NCBI GenBank assembly: GCA_018296165.2
Contig: JACKQL020000005.1
Span: 248,001-312,000, forward strand
Direction of reading: 5' to 3'
Length of the DNA stretch: 64,000 nucleotides
Source: Termitomyces sp. T153
Lineage: Eukaryota; Basidiomycota; Agaricomycetes; Agaricales; Lyophyllaceae
Positions 57,510 through 64,000 of this stretch are shown here, piece by piece. The first letter of the stretch is position 1. The number at the start of each line of letters is the position of its first letter. Made by a program: the position numbers and the translations under genes. A model generated the notes under the pieces. It saw only the letters and a program-made list of their open reading frames with translations. It was not told the origin of the DNA and did no database searches.

Positions 57510-58020
57510 GAGAGATATGGAGGGAGTGGAGGACTTTGTTATGCTGCTGGACATAGGCTTTGACCTGTTGCTGTCTAGGAGAGGGTGAGGTTTGAGCAGG
57601 GGGTTGGGGCTGGGTGAGGCAGTAATTGTTAGGCTGTTCCAGTGGGACCAGGGCCACAGCAGGGATTGGGTAGGCATAATAGGGTTGTGGGGGGAGAAAG
57701 GCTGAGTTGGCTGGGACTGGGAGTGCCCATGCCACTATCAGTATTCCAGGCAGTCCTTTAGGTAGCATGCAGGGGTAGATCCCTTCAGCAGAGTACAACA
57801 AAGAGTGTTTCCAGTTTGTGGGCATTGCCTGACTGACAAAGGGGGCATAGAGTGCCTGATTCTGATCTGGAACCCAGTATCAGGAAGCTGGTGCAGCATA
57901 GCAATCCACAGGCAGGGCTGGATAGAATGGGGCATAGTAAGTTTCAGGTATCAGCCTACCATAGACATTGGTTAAGTAGCTGGGAGATGGGTATGCAGGA
58001 TCATTATAAACATCAGGGAT
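57510..58020 (-). pseudogene. A6 gag N-terminus, decayed
   Basis: Family A gag N-terminus (YYAYPIPAVALVP) between the solo LTR and the primer site; matches A1 16560-17000. Confidence 0.83.
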
Positions 58021-58032
58021 GGGGTAAGGGAG

Positions 58033-58045
58033 AGTCTTGATATTA
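58033..58045 (-). other. Primer site of A6
   Basis: TAATATCAAGACT on the element strand, 13/13 identical to A1 and A4, adjacent to the LTR. Confidence 0.8.
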
Positions 58046-58968
58046 TGTCAGGTTCTGCTGACTACAGGGGCTCAGATCCACTGGGCAAGTCCTTATTAGG
58101 CAGACACAAGGTCCTACACCTATAATCTGTACTCTGTCAGGTTCCAGACATGAGGTATTACAAAGTTGAGTCTGGGGAGTGGTCTAAGTCTGGGGCACTC
58201 TGGGGAGAGCTAAGAGTAGTGTGAACAAGGAGCAAGTGCCAGAGTGCAAGGTACTAAGTTGCAGGGCAGCTATGAGGAAAGCTGGATGGTTTTTGTCATG
58301 CAAGAGAAGGGAGGCAGGACCAGGGGTTGACAAGGTTTCAAGTATGGAGCGATGGGTTCTTGGGTTTAACTTAGAGTGGGGTCTGAGCAAGTGTGTGAGA
58401 TTGTGGGGAAAGATTGGAACAAAGATAGAAGCAGATGAGACAAGAATACAAGAGAAATGAGATCAAGACAAGATTGAGACAAGATGAGAACAAAATAGGA
58501 TTGAAATGATATGAGACAGAGATTGGAGCAACAAGACAAAGACTAGGCACCAACATAGGTCATATCAAGATGACTGTAACTGATATTACTCTATAACTTA
58601 AATATGGTTGAGGGATGTCCTTTAAGACTGTGGTCTGAGGGCAGGGCTCATCAGGCCATGAGCCAGACAGGTGTTGGGTCTGATCTGGTGTGCAGGCTGG
58701 AGTGATCCTGTGATGCAAATCTGTCATGCATAGTGTGCACTGAGGGCCAGGAAAAGCATTGGAGGCACCTGGGTGTTTGGTGGGTGTTGGGGGAGTGACA
58801 GGGCCCACTGGGGAGCATCAGGGTTTGCTAGATAAGCATCAGGGTCTGCTATAGCAGGTGCCAGGAGTGGATGAAGGTCAGGGTAGTTTGAAGGGGGCAT
58901 TGGGGAGTACTGCAGGCTGTCAGGGTGGTTCAGGGTGAGATCTAGGAGCTCAGATATGGGTCATGACA
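58046..58968 (-). repeat. A6 5' LTR
   Basis: 923 bp, TGTCATGACCC...AGAACCTGACA on the minus strand. Right limit of the transposon block. Confidence 0.87.
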
Positions 58969-59726
58969 GATGTCAATGATGAGAATCATAGGAAAGTGGC
59001 AGCATGCAATAACTTATGAAGATGCAGGTATGTTGCATGTGTATGTCTGTGTAATTGTACATTATGTATACACACTGCTAGCACTAGAATATGGAATATG
59101 TGCTACATCATTTGTTTGACAGATTTACCCTGGAAAGTTTTAGTTGCCATTGATCCAATTACATACATTCATCATTACCCATTTGCTTACTCTTTCTCAT
59201 GCAATTTATCACTTATATATCTCTACATGTCATGTAGGAGGCACCTACACTATTATGTCTGACTCTGAAGAACTTATCACTTGTATTCTTCTACAGCCTG
59301 ACCCTATATCTGGCCCCAAACTTGCCCTCTTCACCATACCATCACTAAGTGCACCCAGTTAGGACAGTTATAGGAAGCTTGATCATTGATTGATTGTGAA
59401 TCTGCCATATTTGCAGCAAATCAATCACAAATCCTTGCTTTGTGGTCAGTCCACCACCTGGGATGTTTAACTTGGACCTGAGCATAAATTTGTTCAGGTT
59501 TGGCAGTCAAAGACATGATTGAAGATTGAACTAATAACTTTTAATCATGATAAAGTAATGGATTTGATATTAATAAGAACAAGCATCTATACTACATATT
59601 TAGAGTTGTTACAATAGAGAAAGGTAGATCAAAGGGTGTTCAAGACTGATATTCAGTGTTAGACAGATGATCAATTGAACAGAGATGACTAAGAGCACAT
59701 GCAATTCTTTTTATGTGTGTTGAATT
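58969..59726. other. Intergenic region between A6 and the NLR gene
   Basis: 758 bp, AT-richer than its left flank. It must hold the 3' untranslated end of the NACHT-WD40 gene. A 37-codon frame from ATG at 59250 (MSDSEELITCILL) is unsupported. No repeat family recognised. Confidence 0.6.
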
Positions 59727-62700
59727 TCATGTCTTGTGATTATGAGATGGTAAGCTAGTATAACATTGTACCCACTCAGTTCCCAACTTGGCCTGTGAAA
59801 GATCCATTGATAAATCACCATTTTTTGATATAATGAGGTGGTTATGAGGGTGGCGTAGGACTTGTAAAATATCAGGAGGAACCCACATCAAGTGTTGATG
59901 AGTATTTTTCAAAACAATCCAACCATCCATGGTGGAATACCAATGGGAATTGACAAGCCCAGTAGTCAATATATTAGTGGGGATAACTTGATTGGCAGGT
60001 GGTGATGAATGGTGTGGATCAATGTAGGCATCAAGTGGGTACTCAACATGAGGTAGAACATTTGATGCATGCATCATAATGTCTTGTGTGGCATGAGGAG
60101 ACAATTCAACAGGATTGACAGTGCCTGTATGGCCAGTCAGCTGGAGCAACTCAGCACTAGATGTTGAATCCCATACATGGATAGTATTGTCTCTGGAGCC
60201 AGAGACAATGCGTGTGCCATCAGGAGAAAATGCAACAGAATTGACATCAGCTGTATGGCCAGTCAGCTGCAGCAGATCAGCTCCAGTTGAGGAATCCCAC
60301 ACATGGAGAGTCTTGTCCCAAGAGCCAGAGACAACGTGGCTGCCATCAGGAGAAAATGCAACAGAATTGACACTGTCTGTATGGCCAGTCAGCTGCAGCA
60401 GATCTGCTCCAGTTGAGGAATCCCACACATGGATAGTCTTATCCCAAGAGCCAGAGACAATGTGTGCACCATCAGGAGAAAATGCAACAGAACTGACATG
60501 GCCCATATGGCCAGTCAGCTGCAGCAGCTCTGCAACACTTGAGGAATCCCACACACGGATAGTGTTGTCCCAAGAGCCAGAGACAATGTGTGTGCCATCA
60601 GGGGAAAATGCAACAGATCTGACACTGTGGGTATGGCCAGTCAGCTGCAGCAAATCAGCTCCAGTTGAGGAATCCCACACATGGATAGTCTTGTCCAAAG
60701 ACCCAGAGACAATGTGTGTGCCATCAGGAGAAAATGCAACACAATTTACACTGCCTGTATGGCCATTGAGCTGTAGCAGCTCAGCACCAGTCAAGGAATC
60801 CCATACACAGATAGTCTTGTCCCAAGAGCCAGAGACAATGTATGCACCATCAGGAGAAAATGCAACAGAATTGACATCAGCTGTATGGCCAGTCAGCTGC
60901 AGTAGCTCAGCACCAGTTGAGGAGTCCCATACACAGATAGTGTTGTCCCAAGAGCCAGAGACAATGCATGTGCCATCAGGAGAAAATGCAACAGAATTGA
61001 CATCAGCCGTATGGCCAGTCAGTTGCAGCAGATCAGCTTCAGTTAAGGAATCCCACACACAGATAGTGTTGTCCCAAGAGCCAGAGATAATGTTTGTGCC
61101 ATCAGGAGAAAATGCAACACAATTGACACCATCTGTATGACCAGTCAGCTGGAGCAGCATAGCACCAGTCAAGGAATCCCACATACAGATAGTCTTATCC
61201 CAAGAGCCAGAGACAATGTGTGTGCCATCAGGAGAAAATGCAACAGAGGTGACATGATTTATATGCCCAGTCAGCTGCAGCAGCTTAGCACCAGTTGAGG
61301 AACTCCATACATGGATAATGTTGTCCCGAGAGCCAGAGACAATGTGTGTGCCATCAGGGGAAAATGCAACAGATCTGACACTGTGGGTATGGCCAGTCAG
61401 CTGCAGCAAATCAGCTCCAGTTGAGAAATCCCACACATGGATAGTCTTGTCCTCAGAGCCAGAGACAATGTGTGCACCATCAGGAGAAAATGCAACACAA
61501 TTGACACCATCTGTGTGACCAGTCAGCTGCAGCAGTAAAGCAACAGTTGTGGAATCCCATACACAAATAGTGTTGTCCCAAGAACCAGAGACAATGTGTG
61601 TGCCATCTGGAGAGAATGCAACAGAGGTGACATGATTTGTATGACCAGCCAGCTGTAGCTGCTCAGCACCAGTCGAGGAATCCCATACACGAATAGTGTT
61701 GTCCTCTGAGCCAGAGACAATGAGTTTGCCATCTGGAGAAAATGTAACAGAACAAACATGTCCTATATGGCCAGTCAGCTGCAGAACCTCAGCACCAGTT
61801 GAGGAATCCCACACATAAATAGTGTTGTCCAAAGATGCAGAGACAATGTGTGTGCCATCAGGAGCAAATGCAACAAAAATGACTGGAGCCTTTTGCTTGA
61901 TTTCACTAATCAATCCTGTCTGTCTTCTGGACCCTTTGATAGCTGGCACTAAACTAAATTTCTCCTTCCACTTCTGTGAGATTGCAGTATTTTGCCAGGT
62001 TGGTAATACTGATATATATAGATGTGGTGTTGATGAACATGCTGGGCTGTTTGAAAAATACATTGCAAAATTGGCTGCCTCAGTAATATCATCAATAAGA
62101 CTATTCTGGTGTTTGTCATTATTGATGCATATTCTTGTCAGAGTATCAGGACTTGTCATCTCAATGCACTTCTTCACTTGCTGCAACATGTACTTGCACT
62201 TTTGTGCAGATTGGAGCAGATTCATAGCCTCTATCCAGAACAGAATTTTAAGCAAGAGAAAATCCTGCAAATCCTCATACAAAATATTTATTTCATTATG
62301 CATGGCTTGGGCCTGGGCTATGCAACCAGACCAGTGGCTGCTCCAATATACACAACAGTACTTCAGAGTCTGAGAGATCTTGTCCTCATTTACAAGTTGA
62401 GGTACATCTTTGTCAAGAAGGAATGATGATGGATGAGCACAAATATTGAAGCAAAGCTCTGACTTCATTATTTGGAAACATTGATGAGCCAGAAAGCTGT
62501 GGTGTTTTCCCATGTGACAGAACAAGCTAGATATGATGGGATGAGTTGTATTGAAGCGTTCTGGTGTAAAAATAAAATCTGGAAATGAAGCATGGTACCA
62601 GAAGACCTTGCCTTCTTTAGCATAAAGCACAGCATGAAGACTTTCTATCAAGTATTCTGCACATTCCTCCAGATCCTTCCAATCCTCATCATCAGACCCT

Positions 62701-64000
62701 GCAAGTCTTGCAGCTACAATAGGAGATATACGCTCCTCTGCACAGAGGAGATTCCAAAGAATAACCAGACGAGTTTGAATTTCATCTTTCTCAAGTTTTA
62801 CAAATGCTTCATAGAGAATCTGACTGTACAGCATATCAATTTGTAAGGTTGCTTTCACAGGATGATGAGATTGCTGAGGCTGCTGACTAAGAGAACTGTC
62901 CAACAGCTGCTTCATTCTCTTTTTCTGGTTTTGATTTGTCAAATCTCTTCTAGGACTTATGTATTTTACTGCTGTTGATGCATATATGAACAGGCCATTT
63001 GCCTGTTGCATGAGGGTCATAAGTTCAATTTGATTCTGCAATGCAGGAAGCTGGTCCCTGAGATATATCAGGATATCTTCATTCACTTCATCTGTATCCA
63101 CATCATAGAGATGACAAACAGCATCAGATGAAAATGACTTGCAAAGTTGAACTATGTTAGGATCTGGCCGGCTTGTAACAAGAAACTTGAGACCATGCAA
63201 ATCACCCTTTTCAATGGTGAAAAGGAGTTCTTTCAAGAATTCTGACCCTCCATGATCATCAATTTCATCCAAGGCATCAATAACTACCAAATATGGAGGT
63301 AGATTTCTGGATTCTTTCCTAGTAGAGAGCTGCCAAGGTTCAACTAAAAGGTCATTCATCTGCTTATTCAGTTTGTTAACTGGGTCAAGCTTGTTGACAT
63401 CAAAAAGAGACTGTAAAAATGACTTGGAATGATGAGCAAGCTGATAGACCAATGTAGGAATGATGTTGGCCTTGTTTCTCGTGTCTTTAAACTGTTGAGA
63501 ACAAAAAAAAGAGGCCTGCAAGGTGTTTAACCCTTTGTTATCATCATCGAAGTGTTCTGCTACTGAGCAGGCAATAGTTGACTTTCCAGACCCAGCTGGA
63601 CCAGTTAACCAGAAGACCTGTGGTCTGGTGGGTGAAGGATCCTCTGCCCACTCATATAGCTGTTTGAGTATCCTTACACGTGTTCCCTCAATACAGGGTG
63701 CACGAGCTACAGTAGCATCATTGAGAATAGCATTATATGGTGCTCTATGAGAGTGATGCAAATTGTGCAGTTCAAGCCGCTAAGTTAGAAATGAGCCAGA
63801 TATTGATTAAATCTTAGAGGAACATACAGCAATAAGATCATGCAAAGAACTTATATTTCTATCCATGTTAAAGTTCATCTGAAGCTAATGGGGGATTCCA
63901 ATGTCAGCACTCCTACAATGCAAAATGTATAAGTCACATACAAGAAAATTCTCTGTCTCCTTGTCAATCTGCTTGAAGATATTTTGAACCTTGGCATTGT
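59727..64000 (-). CDS. NACHT-WD40 STAND (NLR-like) receptor, 5' partial
   Basis: Minus strand; main exon 63779-59727, preceded by a 48-bp intron (63827-63780), exon 63884-63828, a 57-bp intron (63941-63885) and an exon that leaves the window at 64000. All are phase 0 GT-AG. The apparent start at 63761 is TTG and internal. NACHT follows CIEGTRVRILKQLYEWAED: P-loop GPAGSGKST, Walker B LVVIDALDEID, SRPD sensor. A helical middle region (winged-helix type) follows, then 14 WD40 repeats (61890-60110) and a C-terminal module (DGWIVLK, LMWVPPDILQVL, WVQCY) shared by many mushroom NLRs. The effector N-terminus is outside. Such proteins sense non-self or pathogens and can trigger cell death (HET-E/HET-D type). 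The ORF is intact although it borders the transposon block. Confidence 0.92.
60110..61890 (-). repeat. 14 WD40 repeats of 126 bp
   Basis: Each unit follows VAFSPDGTHIVSGSWDNTI, then VWDSSTGAELLQLTGHT. Units are nearly identical apart from a few positions (W/E/R/L before D, N/K after it, H/C/R/Y before VWD, and the residues after GHT). A degenerate fifteenth unit ends in TGTVNPVELSP. It forms a two-propeller ligand-sensing surface in this family. Confidence 0.93.

Noticed and set aside
59250..59362. Small ORF of 37 codons in the intergenic region
   Set aside because: Too short, no domain and no visible splice context to extend it.
60115..61140. 341-codon ORF on the plus strand
   Set aside because: It is the antisense of the WD40 repeat array; periodic identical units keep this frame open by chance.
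63521..63761. Apparent start of the NLR protein at 63761
   Set aside because: The codon is TTG and the frame continues upstream through two short phase-0 introns to the window edge.

Overview
The window looks like nuclear DNA from a mushroom-forming fungus (Agaricomycetes, Basidiomycota). Evidence: GT-AG introns of 48-57 bp, Ty3/gypsy LTR retrotransposons with fungal-type gag and chromodomain-integrase ORFs, and a NACHT-WD40 STAND receptor gene of the kind that is expanded in these fungi. About 92% of the window is nested, mostly decayed retrotransposon sequence. The only non-transposon gene recognised is the NLR-type gene at the right end. No tRNA, rRNA or CRISPR array was seen.

Two main Ty3 families are present. 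Family A has gag, two tandem retropepsin-like domains, RT, RNase H, integrase, a chromodomain and an antisense gene. Its LTRs run TGTCA...TGACA, and a 13-nt primer site is complementary to the predicted 5' end of its own transcript, which suggests Tf1/sushi-type self-priming. Family B has gag plus protease in one ORF, pol in another frame, an antisense gene, and LTRs that run TGATG...CATCA. A third family (D) is present only as remnants.

Layout. 1-18024: copy A1 (minus strand), split at 4544/15856 by a complete, young family B element, B1 (4545-15855). 18025-20950: copy A2 (minus). 20951-28668: decayed copy B2 (plus). 28669-29628: family A LTR. 29629-40914: 3' half of copy A3 (plus), interrupted by LTR L1 (30174-30390 and 36725-37540), which is interrupted by copy B3 (minus, 30391-36724), which is interrupted by LTR L2. 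40915-43560: element D1. 43560-45150: repeat-rich sequence with no gene seen. 45150-48418: 3' end of copy A4 and its LTR. 48419-50156: A-family leader, LTR scrap and copy A5. 50157-52130: element D2. 52130-58968: copy A6 (minus) with two solo-LTR-like insertions. 58969-59726: intergenic. 59727-64000: NACHT-WD40 gene (minus, 5' end outside).

The most interesting result is an antisense gene in B1 between pol and the 3' LTR. It resolves into six exons joined by five short phase-0 GT-AG introns, giving one 582-codon frame with a six-cysteine zinc-cluster-like motif. Decayed family A copies carry a related antisense gene in the same place, with an intron at the identical position directly before the first cysteine. 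Almost all decay of old copies is loss of CpG (CGA to TGA stops), which points to cytosine methylation and deamination. B1 keeps its CpGs and is probably young.
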